Source: an uncultured Eubacteriales bacterium (lineage in GTDB: Bacteria > Bacillota > Clostridia > Oscillospirales > Acutalibacteraceae). From it: 14,610 nt of DNA. Below the pieces are notes generated by a model, which saw nothing but the letters and a program-made list of their open reading frames with translations, searched no databases and had not been told where the DNA came from. The stretch spans positions 1 through 14,610 of the forward strand of contig CAKSDA010000035.1 in assembly GCA_934444895.1 (NCBI GenBank), read 5' to 3'. Both the position numbers and the translations under genes were made by a program. Each line of letters opens with the position of its first letter. Position 1 is the stretch's first letter. Shown here in pieces: positions 1-6,668 of this stretch.

Positions 1-2
1 AT

Positions 3-581
3 CTAGGAGTGCAGATTGCCATTGTGGTTGGCGGCGGAAACTTTTGGCGCGGCCGTTCAAGCGGCAATATGGATCGCACAAGGGCAGATCATATGGGCAT
101 GTTGGCAACGGTAATGAATTCATTGGCACTGGCAGATACTTTTGAACAACTGGGACTTAAGGTAAGGGTCCAAACCGCTATAGAAATGGTTAAGATTGCA
201 GAACCGTTTATTAAAAACAGGGCGGTAAAACATTTGGAGAACGGAAGAATTGTAATATTCGGATGCGGAACCGGAAATCCGTGCTTCTCAACCGATACCG
301 GAGCGGCACTCAGAGCCGTGGAGATCAATGCGGACATTATCTTTAAGGCAACGAATGTTGACGGAGTTTATGACAGCGATCCCAAAAAGAATCCCAACGC
401 CGTTAAGTTTGACAAACTGCCCTATATTGATGTTTTAAACAAAGGCTTGCATGTTATGGACAGTACTGCGGCTTCACTTTGTATGGATAACAATATTAAA
501 ATACTGGTATTTAATCTTGATGATCCGGACAATATTCCGAGAGCTGTTCTCGGAGAGCAAAACGGCACGATCGTTGAATAA
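3..581 (+). CDS. pyrH: UMP kinase (uridylate kinase), C-terminal part; 5' end outside the window
   Basis: Phosphorylates UMP to UDP with ATP in the cytoplasm, in pyrimidine nucleotide synthesis. The reading frame is open from the first whole codon (CTA at 3) to TAA at 579-581, giving 192 residues; the family is about 235-245, so roughly the first 45 are missing. The GTG at 9 is an internal valine, not a start. Visible family motifs are GGGNFWRG near the window start, the DHMGMLATVMNSLA helix, the GTGNPCFSTDT nucleotide/UMP-binding segment, KATNVDGVYDSDP and the VFNLDDPDN end region. The usual aromatic residue after GTGNP is Cys here, a small deviation. It is followed by frr, the normal Firmicutes order (rpsB-tsf-pyrH-frr). 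Identity is clear; only the start cannot be seen. Confidence 0.97.
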   Translation, partial: LGVQIAIVVGGGNFWRGRSSGNMDRTRADHMGMLATVMNSLALADTFEQLGLKVRVQTAIEMVKIAEPFIKNRAVKHLENGRIVIFGCGTGNPCFSTDTGAALRAVEINADIIFKATNVDGVYDSDPKKNPNAVKFDKLPYIDVLNKGLHVMDSTAASLCMDNNIKILVFNLDDPDNIPRAVLGEQNGTIVE

Positions 582-629
582 CTATAAATAACTATAAAAG
601 TATGGGCCTGTCTCACTAAGTTGGAATTA

Positions 630-654
630 TTACCGCTTGCCTGCCGGGCGGTAA
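630..654 (+). promoter_or_regulatory. Small hairpin just upstream of frr
   Basis: TTACCGC at 630-636 pairs perfectly with GCGGTAA at 648-654 around an 11-base loop. The frr Shine-Dalgarno (AAAAGGGGGAG) begins right at its 3' foot. There is no T-tract, so it is not an intrinsic terminator. It could modulate frr translation or mark an mRNA processing site in the 91-base pyrH-frr spacer. The fold is seen; any function is inference. Confidence 0.35.
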
Positions 655-672
655 AAGGGGGAGCAATATAAT

Positions 673-1227
673 ATGAAAGAGATTCTTACAAACACAGAAA
701 CAAAGATGGATAAATCAATAGCGGCACTCGACAGGGAATTTAAGTCGGTACGCGCCGGAAGGGCAAATCCTTCTGTTTTAGACCGAATTACGGTTGATTA
801 TTACGGAACACCAACACCGATAAATCAAATGGCTGCCATTTCTGTGCCTGAAGGCAGAGTTTTACAGATACAGCCTTGGGATGTTTCCACATTAAGGGAG
901 ATTGAAAAGGCTATTAACACATCGGATATAGGCATAAATCCGCAAAACGACGGAAAGGTAATAAGGCTTATGTTCCCTCCTCTTACTGAGGAACGCCGCC
1001 GCGATCTTGTTAAGGATGTGCGTAAAATGGGCGAAGAGGCTAAGGTGGCTATCCGTTCAATAAGAAGAGATGCTTTGGAAAAGGCAAAGGCAAAAAAGAA
1101 AAACAATGAAATAACAGAGGACGATTTATCATCTTTGGAAAAAAAGGTGCAGAATCTTACAGATAAGTTTTGCAAGGAAGCCGACGATCTTACCGCGGTT
1201 AAAGAAAAAGAAATTCTTGAAATTTAA
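673..1227 (+). CDS. frr: Ribosome recycling factor
   Basis: Splits post-termination ribosomes together with EF-G so that subunits can be reused. The 184-residue length is the family norm (about 185). The whole protein matches the family: N-terminal helix with the FKSVRAGRANPSVLDRI segment (about residues 24-41), the YYGTPTPINQMA domain II entry, IQPWDVSTLREIEKAI, and the long C-terminal helices beginning at LTEERRRDLVK. Start ATG 673 is supported by a strong purine-rich Shine-Dalgarno (AAAAGGGGGAG, 653-663) about nine bases upstream. It is very probably co-transcribed with pyrH. The spacer carries a small hairpin upstream of the ribosome site, and a second, terminator-like hairpin lies downstream before uppS. 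Confidence 0.98.
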   Translation: MKEILTNTETKMDKSIAALDREFKSVRAGRANPSVLDRITVDYYGTPTPINQMAAISVPEGRVLQIQPWDVSTLREIEKAINTSDIGINPQNDGKVIRLMFPPLTEERRRDLVKDVRKMGEEAKVAIRSIRRDALEKAKAKKKNNEITEDDLSSLEKKVQNLTDKFCKEADDLTAVKEKEILEI

Positions 1228-1269
1228 AAACAGCGGTACGGCGTTTTAGATTCAAGTATAAATGTTTTT

Positions 1270-1299
1270 GCCCATCCGGTTTTTGCCTGATGGGCTTTT
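1270..1299 (+). terminator. Terminator-like stem-loop (possible attenuator) between frr and uppS
   Basis: GCCCATC (1270-1276) pairs with GATGGGC (1289-1295). After one mismatch a further GG/CC pair closes a T-rich loop, and TTTT follows at 1296-1299. The T-tract is short and interrupted by A, so full termination is doubtful and partial read-through would fit an operon. The downstream foot lies four bases before the uppS Shine-Dalgarno (AAGGAG, 1303-1308). Confidence 0.45.
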
Positions 1300-1315
1300 A
1301 ACAAGGAGTTACAGT

Positions 1316-2044
1316 ATGCTTTTTAAGCGAAAGAAAACATATGCCGAAAGGGTCTTGCCCGAACATATAGCAATAATAATGGACGGAAACGGAAGATGGG
1401 CAAAAAAGCGTTCTTTGCCACGCTCTGCCGGGCATGCCGCCGGTTCAAAAAATTTTAAGGAAATTGCAAGATACTGCAATAAAATAGGCCTTCATTATCT
1501 TACCGTATATGCTTTTTCTACCGAAAACTGGAAGCGTCCCAAAGAAGAAGTTGACAACATAATGGGCATTTTAAGGGACTACCTTAAGGATGCAAAAAAC
1601 TTTAAGGACGAAAATATAATGGTAAAATTTATAGGCAATATTGACGCTATGCCGGAGGATATAATTTATCTTATACGGGACGCAGAGGAAAATTCCAAGG
1701 ATGCTACAGGACTTAAGCTTAATATTGCGCTTAATTACGGTGGCAGGGATGAGATCGTTCACGCAGTAAGGAAAATTGCGCAAGAGGTAAAAGAGAATAA
1801 GATAAGTCCAAATGAAATTGACGAAAATTCAGTTTCAAAAATGCTCTATACAGCAGGGCAGCCTGATCCGGACATAATTATAAGGCCAAGCGGTGAATAT
1901 CGCTTATCTAATTATCTTATATGGCAAAGTGCATATTCCGAATTTTGGTTTTCGGACATTTTGTGGCCGGATTTTAAACCCAAGCATTTGGAACAGGCAA
2001 TAGATGACTATAATCACAGAAATCGCAGATTCGGCGGCGTATAA
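1316..2044 (+). CDS. uppS: Isoprenyl transferase (undecaprenyl diphosphate synthase)
   Basis: Adds isopentenyl diphosphate units in cis to farnesyl diphosphate to make the C55 carrier lipid used for peptidoglycan and wall polymers; cytoplasmic and membrane-associated. With the ATG at 1316 the product is 242 residues, the usual family size. HIAIIMDGNGRWAKK spans about residues 17-31 and includes the catalytic, Mg-binding Asp23. YAFSTENWKRP lies near 65-75, and the RPSGEYRLSNYLIWQSAYSE signature is near the C-terminus (RTSGE is more common, so Pro is a mild variant). An in-frame ATG at 1262 would add 18 residues, but that extension reads through the hairpin at 1270-1295 and lacks a ribosome site, while 1316 has AAGGAG seven bases upstream. 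cdsA follows after 21 bases. Confidence 0.97.
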   Translation: MLFKRKKTYAERVLPEHIAIIMDGNGRWAKKRSLPRSAGHAAGSKNFKEIARYCNKIGLHYLTVYAFSTENWKRPKEEVDNIMGILRDYLKDAKNFKDENIMVKFIGNIDAMPEDIIYLIRDAEENSKDATGLKLNIALNYGGRDEIVHAVRKIAQEVKENKISPNEIDENSVSKMLYTAGQPDPDIIIRPSGEYRLSNYLIWQSAYSEFWFSDILWPDFKPKHLEQAIDDYNHRNRRFGGV

Positions 2045-2065
2045 TTTAAATTTGGCGGTGATAGT

Positions 2066-2881
2066 TTGAAAACAAGAATAATATCCGGAGCGGTGCTGGT
2101 AGCGGTTACGGCCGCAATTTTATATTTGCAGACTCTTTTTGCGCCGATTTTGCCCTTTGTTCTTGGAATTTTGTGTGCAATAGCGGTTTATGAAATACTT
2201 AATAATACCGGGTTCAACAAAAATAAAATATATGTGTCGGCTGGTATGATTTTATCGGTGATAGTTCCATTTTCGTTCAATGGGTATATAAAACTTCCGC
2301 TTGAAATTATTTATGTTGTATATACCGTTTTTATTTTGGCGGTGACATTGCGTTTTCATAAGAGTGTAGCAAGCACTGCGGCAGCCGCGGCAATAGTTTA
2401 TCCTATAATACTTTCATATGCATTTAGTTGTCTCTGCAGCCTTACGCAGTATAAAAATTCCGGATTGTTTTTTATATTCGTAATTTTCTGTTGGTCGTCG
2501 GTTGCGGATACCGGAGCATATTTTACCGGAGTTATTATGGGTCGACACAAAATGGCACCGGTAATAAGTCCGAAAAAAACCTGGGAAGGACTTGCCGGGG
2601 GCATTGTGCTTGGATTTCTCGCAACACTTTTGGTTTGCTTTATATATGATAAAAAAATAGGGTATAATATAAATTACAGCATGGTTTTATACGCAACGCC
2701 GTTTTTTATACTGGCAGGCGTTTTGGGAGATCTTTCAACATCCATAATTAAAAGGGATTGCGAAATAAAGGATTTCGGAAACCTGATTCCGGGGCACGGC
2801 GGTATTTTGGACAGATTTGACAGTATTTTAATGATAGCGCCGATATTTTATCAGCTGGTGCGTCTTGTGTATAAGGTATAG
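2066..2881 (+). CDS. cdsA: Phosphatidate cytidylyltransferase (CDP-diacylglycerol synthase)
   Basis: Integral membrane enzyme that makes CDP-diacylglycerol from phosphatidate and CTP, the branch point to phosphatidylglycerol and related lipids. The 271-residue protein is largely hydrophobic with about seven or eight membrane segments. The diagnostic C-terminal signature is complete: SIIKR (about 226-230), KD (235-236), PGHGGILDRFD (242-252). The WSSVADTGAYFTG and SPKKTWEG motifs typical of the family lie near 143-175. The start is TTG at 2066. It is supported by GGCGGTGAT at 2054-2062, one mismatch from the full anti-16S complement GGAGGTGAT, and by the family-typical N-terminus MKTRIISG. It lies 21 bases after uppS and before dxr, the standard Firmicutes order. 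Confidence 0.97.
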   Translation: MKTRIISGAVLVAVTAAILYLQTLFAPILPFVLGILCAIAVYEILNNTGFNKNKIYVSAGMILSVIVPFSFNGYIKLPLEIIYVVYTVFILAVTLRFHKSVASTAAAAAIVYPIILSYAFSCLCSLTQYKNSGLFFIFVIFCWSSVADTGAYFTGVIMGRHKMAPVISPKKTWEGLAGGIVLGFLATLLVCFIYDKKIGYNINYSMVLYATPFFILAGVLGDLSTSIIKRDCEIKDFGNLIPGHGGILDRFDSILMIAPIFYQLVRLVYKV

Positions 2882-2914
2882 AAACAAAAAACAGATATGA
2901 AAAGCGGTGGCAAA

Positions 2915-4057
2915 ATGAAAAAGTTAACAATTCTGGGGTCCACCGGATCGATTGGCGTTCAGGCTTTATCGGTTGCGGAAAATTTGGGCTGGCAAATATC
3001 TTCTATTGCCGCCGGAGGCAAAAATATTGAGCTTTTGGAAAATCAGGCCAGGCGTTTTAAACCTGAGTTTGTAGCGGTATACAGTGAATCTGCGGCGAAA
3101 GACCTTAAAACAAGGCTTGCAGATACCGATATTTCGGTCGGCGGCGGCAAAGAGGCAATAATAAAAGCCTGCTCATATCCCTGCGATATTTTGCTTAATG
3201 CCATTGTCGGCATTGCCGGGCTTCTTCCCACTATGGCGGCAATTGACGCCGGGCACAATATTGCGCTTGCAAATAAAGAAACGCTGGTTACCGGCGGCGA
3301 AATAGTAATGAGACATGCCAAAGACAAAAATGTTAAAATACTTCCGGTAGACAGCGAACATTCGGCAATTTTTCAGTCGCTTGAATGCTCAGACGACAAA
3401 ACATGCAAAAAGATAATTCTTACCGCTTCCGGCGGCCCTTTTTTCGGTAAAAAGAGGACTGAGCTTGAAAATATAACCCCAAAGCAGGCGCTAAAGCACC
3501 CTAATTGGAGCATGGGTCCTAAAATAACAATAGACAGTGCAACCCTTATGAACAAAGGGCTTGAGGTTATTGAGGCGGTGCATTTATTTAATGTTCCCGC
3601 AGATAATATTGAAGTTGTGGTCCACAAACAAAGCATTTTACATTCTGCTGTGGAATTTGAAGACGGCGCGGTTATAGGGCAACTCGGAACACCGGATATG
3701 GCAATTCCGATTCAATATGCCTTGACATATCCCAAACGGGTAAGATCGACTGCAAAGCCGTTGTCGCTTTGCGATATAGGAAGCCTTACATTTGAGCGGC
3801 CCGATATCGAGACATTCACCTGTCTTGGAACCTGCATTAATGCTATAAAAGCAAAAGGGCTTGCCCCTGCAATGGCAAACGGTGCGAATGAAAAGGCGGT
3901 TGAATTGTTTTTAAAAGGTCGCATAACCTTTTTGCAGATAGGCGAACTTGTTCAAAAAGTTACGGACATGGCACCTAAGAACAGTGCTTTGAACATTGAA
4001 AGTATTTTAGAGGCTGATAAATACGCGCGCGAGTGCGTTGAAGGGTGCATTTTATAA
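2915..4057 (+). CDS. dxr: 1-deoxy-D-xylulose 5-phosphate reductoisomerase
   Basis: Second enzyme of the MEP isoprenoid pathway: rearranges and reduces DXP to MEP using NADPH and a divalent metal; cytoplasmic. From ATG 2915 the product is 380 residues, the usual size. Seen: the NADPH-binding GSTGSIG at 8-14, LANKETLVTGGE (118-129), metal ligands Asp146 and Glu148 in VDSEHSAIF and Glu217 in NKGLEVIE, SGGPFF (173-178), and the flexible-loop VHKQSILHS (236-244), where Lys replaces the commoner Pro after His. An upstream in-frame ATG at 2897 has no Shine-Dalgarno, while 2915 follows GCGGTGG at a good distance and gives the canonical N-terminus MKKLTILGSTG. ispG, also MEP pathway, lies two genes downstream. 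Confidence 0.97.
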   Translation: MKKLTILGSTGSIGVQALSVAENLGWQISSIAAGGKNIELLENQARRFKPEFVAVYSESAAKDLKTRLADTDISVGGGKEAIIKACSYPCDILLNAIVGIAGLLPTMAAIDAGHNIALANKETLVTGGEIVMRHAKDKNVKILPVDSEHSAIFQSLECSDDKTCKKIILTASGGPFFGKKRTELENITPKQALKHPNWSMGPKITIDSATLMNKGLEVIEAVHLFNVPADNIEVVVHKQSILHSAVEFEDGAVIGQLGTPDMAIPIQYALTYPKRVRSTAKPLSLCDIGSLTFERPDIETFTCLGTCINAIKAKGLAPAMANGANEKAVELFLKGRITFLQIGELVQKVTDMAPKNSALNIESILEADKYARECVEGCIL

Positions 4058-4094
4058 GGTAGGAGACAGCCCTGCAGGGGGCTGCGCTGTACCC
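4058..4094 (+). repeat. GC-rich stem-loop directly after dxr
   Basis: CAGCCC (4067-4072) pairs with GGGCTG (4079-4084), and alternative pairings exist such as ACAGC 4066-4070 with GCTGT 4086-4090 and GGTA 4058-4061 with TACC 4090-4093. The segment starts at the base after the dxr stop and is more GC-rich than the rest of the 205-base spacer. No T-tract follows, so it is not a standard terminator. A 3'-end stability or processing element is possible, but function is unknown. Confidence 0.3.
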
Positions 4095-4229
4095 TGATTT
4101 CTGCGGTATATTTACGGTACATTAGCAGAGCCTTATCCTGTTCAAGGCGGCAAATAAAAAAATATTTACATAACAGTGTGGCGAATTTGAATACTGTCAT
4201 ACCGGGCAGAGAAGTTCGAATTTATAACT

Positions 4230-4244
4230 GTAGTGTAACACTAC
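4230..4244 (+). promoter_or_regulatory. Perfect 15-base palindrome upstream of rseP
   Basis: GTAGTGT-A-ACACTAC is an exact inverted repeat ending 18 bases before the rseP start and 6 bases before its Shine-Dalgarno (AGGGAG, 4251-4256). It could be a dimeric repressor operator or, in RNA, a 6-bp tri-loop hairpin beside the ribosome site. It does not match an operator family that I recognise. The symmetry is seen; the role is not established. Confidence 0.35.
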
Positions 4245-4262
4245 CGTTGAAGGGAGATTTTT

Positions 4263-5318
4263 ATGTTAAATTCGATCATAAGTTTTTTTTCATCCGTGTG
4301 GCCGTATATTTTAGCCCTTATATGCTTTTTGTTTTTGATAGTAATACATGAATTTGGGCATTTTATTGCCGCAAAAATTTTAGGGGTTAAGGTTAATGAA
4401 TTTTCGGTGGGATTCGGACCTAAAATTCTTAATAAAAAAGGAAAAGAAACCGAATACAGTTTAAGGTTGGTGCCTCTGGGTGGATTTTGCGCCATGGAGG
4501 GAGAACAGGAGCAAAGCGCGGATGGCAGGGCATTTTGCAACAAGTCTCCGTTAAAAAGGTTTATAATCGTTGCGATGGGAGCAATTTTTAATCTGATTTT
4601 CGGAATTATTTTAATTGCAATAGTGCTTTCTCCGGAACAGAAATATGCCTCAACAAAGGTTGCCGAGTTTTCAGCCGATGCAACAAGCAATTCCGCCGGC
4701 GGCCTTATGGAGGATGATGTAATTGTTGAGGTTGAGGGAAGAAAAATATACACATGGTATGATTTAGCATATAACTTTTCCGCCGTTAAGGACGGAAAGC
4801 TTGACATGAAGGTTAAAAGGCAGGGTGAAACGGTAAAGCTTAATGATGTTTCCTTTAGAACCGAAACCCAGCAGGGATACAATGTAATTTCGCTTGATTT
4901 TAAGGTTTATGCAATTAAAAAAAGTTTTAAAAGTTTTATTTCTCAAACTGCTAAAACATCGGTGTCTTACAGTCGCATAGTTCTGTTTTCGCTTGTGGAT
5001 CTTATAGGCGGCAGATACAGAGTCAGCGATATATCAGGCCCGGTGGGAGTAACGGCAGCAATAGGTGAAGCGGCTAAAGTAAGCCTTATGGGTATGTTTT
5101 CCATTTTGTCTCTTATTTCAATCAATCTTGGAATTTTTAACCTATTGCCGATTCCGGCTTTGGATGGAGGCAGGTTGTTTTTCATACTGATTGAAATGAT
5201 ATTTAGAAAACCAATATCTCCGAAAAGAGAAAATTTAGTACATGCAATAGGTATGGTAATTTTGCTTTTATTTATGGGCCTTGTTACCTTTAAGGATATT
5301 TGGGTAAGAATTTTTTAA
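4263..5318 (+). CDS. rseP: Site-2 intramembrane metalloprotease (RseP/RasP, M50 family)
   Basis: Zinc protease that cuts transmembrane segments, in relatives the anti-sigma factors and leftover signal peptides after a first cleavage. The 351-residue protein has the zinc-binding HEFGH at 29-33 in the first membrane helix, the GVKVNEFSVGFGPKI strand after it, a central PDZ-like region (about 120-200, with GGLMEDDVIVEVEGRKI) and the second catalytic motif NLLPIPALDGGR with Asp301 supplying the third zinc ligand, followed by C-terminal membrane helices. ATG 4263 has AGGGAG six bases upstream. The 205-base spacer after dxr is long for this operon and holds a GC-rich stem and a palindrome. The gene sits in the conserved cdsA-dxr-rseP order; its substrate cannot be told from the window. 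Confidence 0.95.
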   Translation: MLNSIISFFSSVWPYILALICFLFLIVIHEFGHFIAAKILGVKVNEFSVGFGPKILNKKGKETEYSLRLVPLGGFCAMEGEQEQSADGRAFCNKSPLKRFIIVAMGAIFNLIFGIILIAIVLSPEQKYASTKVAEFSADATSNSAGGLMEDDVIVEVEGRKIYTWYDLAYNFSAVKDGKLDMKVKRQGETVKLNDVSFRTETQQGYNVISLDFKVYAIKKSFKSFISQTAKTSVSYSRIVLFSLVDLIGGRYRVSDISGPVGVTAAIGEAAKVSLMGMFSILSLISINLGIFNLLPIPALDGGRLFFILIEMIFRKPISPKRENLVHAIGMVILLLFMGLVTFKDIWVRIF

Positions 5319-5389
5319 CCTTATTCTAGATTGTATTACTATCAAGAAGCAAAAGCAGTTTTAAATCCAAATAATACAGGGAGATTTTT

Positions 5390-6454
5390 ATGTTTAAAAG
5401 AGAGGATACGGTAAAGGTTAAGCTCGGCAAAGGGCGTAACGCGGTTTATATCGGCGGTGACAGTCCTGTTTCTGTTCAGTCAATGCTTAATATTCCGGCA
5501 CACGATTTTGACAAAAACATAAATCAGGCAAAAGAACTGGAAAATGCCGGTTGCGAGATAATAAGGGTTTCCGTTTTGGACATAGAAACCGTTCCACTTA
5601 TTTCAAAACTTAAAGAGAATATTAATATTCCTGTTGTAGCGGATATTCATTTTGACTGGCGTCTTGCGGTGGAAAGCGTTTATGCAGGGGTGGATAAAAT
5701 AAGAATCAATCCCGGCAATATCGGCGATGAGAGCAAGGTTAAAGAAGTTGTAAAGGCTTGCAAAAGCCATGATGTGCCGATAAGAATCGGCGTGAATTCC
5801 GGTTCGGTGGAAAAAAGCATTTTAAATAAATATTCTTCTCCCACCGCTGCGGCACTTGTTGAAAGCGGACTTTATCATATTTCACTTTTGGAAAAATTCG
5901 ATTTTAATAATATAGTGCTTTCGCTTAAATCGTCCGATCCCAAAATTATGTATGAGGCATATATGGCCGCGGCTGAAGCCTGCAGATATCCTTTGCATTT
6001 GGGGGTTACCGAAGCCGGAACAAAAAAGATGGGAATTTTAAGATCTGCCGCCGGCATAGGCGGACTGCTTTTGGCCGGAGTCGGCAATACAATAAGAGTA
6101 TCGCTTACCGACGATCCTAAGGAAGAGGTAAAAGCGGCTAAGGATCTGCTAAAAGCTGTTAATATAAGAAACGACGGAGTAAGATTTGTTTCCTGCCCCA
6201 CCTGCGGCCGCACATCTATTGATCTTGTCGGCATTGCCAAAAAGGCGGAGGAACTGCTTAAGGACTCCGATAAAAATGTAACCGTTGCAATTATGGGCTG
6301 CGTTGTAAACGGGCCCGGAGAAGCACGTGAGGCGGATATAGGCATTGCCGGCGGCAAGGGCGAGGGGATAATTTTTCGCAAGGGAGAAATTATTAAAAAA
6401 GTGCCGGAAGAAAACCTTTTAGAAGAACTTTTAAAGGAAATAGAAAAACTATAA
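5390..6454 (+). CDS. ispG: 4-hydroxy-3-methylbut-2-en-1-yl diphosphate synthase (flavodoxin/ferredoxin)
   Basis: Penultimate MEP-pathway enzyme: a [4Fe-4S] protein that reductively opens MEcPP to HMBPP. At 354 residues it is the compact bacterial form: an N-terminal TIM barrel (about 1-260; SVQSMLN, ADIHFDWRLA, KIRINPGNIGD, GVTEAGT, GIGGLLLAG, DTIRVSLT-like NTIRVSLT) followed by the cluster domain. Cluster ligands are Cys269 and Cys272 (SCPTCGR), Cys304 (MGCVVNGPGE) and Glu311. All are present. Start ATG 5390 has AGGGAG six bases upstream, in a 17-base initiation region identical to that of rseP. It occupies the place where Bacillus has proS. A very AT-rich 214-base spacer separates it from polC. 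Confidence 0.97.
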   Translation: MFKREDTVKVKLGKGRNAVYIGGDSPVSVQSMLNIPAHDFDKNINQAKELENAGCEIIRVSVLDIETVPLISKLKENINIPVVADIHFDWRLAVESVYAGVDKIRINPGNIGDESKVKEVVKACKSHDVPIRIGVNSGSVEKSILNKYSSPTAAALVESGLYHISLLEKFDFNNIVLSLKSSDPKIMYEAYMAAAEACRYPLHLGVTEAGTKKMGILRSAAGIGGLLLAGVGNTIRVSLTDDPKEEVKAAKDLLKAVNIRNDGVRFVSCPTCGRTSIDLVGIAKKAEELLKDSDKNVTVAIMGCVVNGPGEAREADIGIAGGKGEGIIFRKGEIIKKVPEENLLEELLKEIEKL

Positions 6455-6505
6455 TATATAAGAAATATAAAAAACCGGTAAAGCACTGAGAGCTGATACT
6501 GATAA

Positions 6506-6533
6506 TTGCAATAAATTAATATAACATTATAAT
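6506..6533 (+). promoter_or_regulatory. Candidate sigma-A promoter for polC
   Basis: TTGCAA (6506-6511) and a perfect TATAAT (6528-6533) are separated by 16 bases inside the 214-base ispG-polC spacer. The same hexamers and spacing occur before the M23 peptidase gene (11347-11374). The spacer is extremely AT-rich, so TATAAT-like strings are expected by chance; a second ATTATAATAT copy at 6609-6618 lacks a -35. If real, polC could be transcribed apart from the upstream operon. Confidence 0.4.
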
Positions 6534-6668
6534 ATTTAATAGTTATATAGATCATAATGCATATAGATTGTAAGGCAGAAAATTATAGTACATGGGAAAT
6601 ATATTAAAATTATAATATAGAAAAAATAGTACAGGAATAAAAAATCATAATACATAAGGACAGGGAAA

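Noticed and set aside
9..11. GTG as the start of pyrH
   Set aside because: It is an internal valine just before the conserved GGGN motif; the true start lies upstream of the window.
1262..1315. An upstream in-frame ATG giving an 18-residue longer UppS
   Set aside because: The extension translates the hairpin region, has no ribosome binding site and is unlike the family N-terminus; ATG 1316 has AAGGAG at seven bases.
2897..2914. An upstream ATG giving a six-residue longer Dxr
   Set aside because: No Shine-Dalgarno before it; ATG 2915 has one and begins right at the nucleotide-binding strand as in the family.
4241..4882. A 213-codon open frame on the - strand opposite rseP
   Set aside because: It is antisense to a well-supported gene, has no ribosome site or recognisable motif, and its composition mirrors the rseP codons.
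5875..6555. A 226-codon open frame on the - strand opposite ispG
   Set aside because: Antisense to the conserved cluster domain of IspG and starting in AT-rich spacer without a Shine-Dalgarno; low-complexity Ser/Ile/Leu content.
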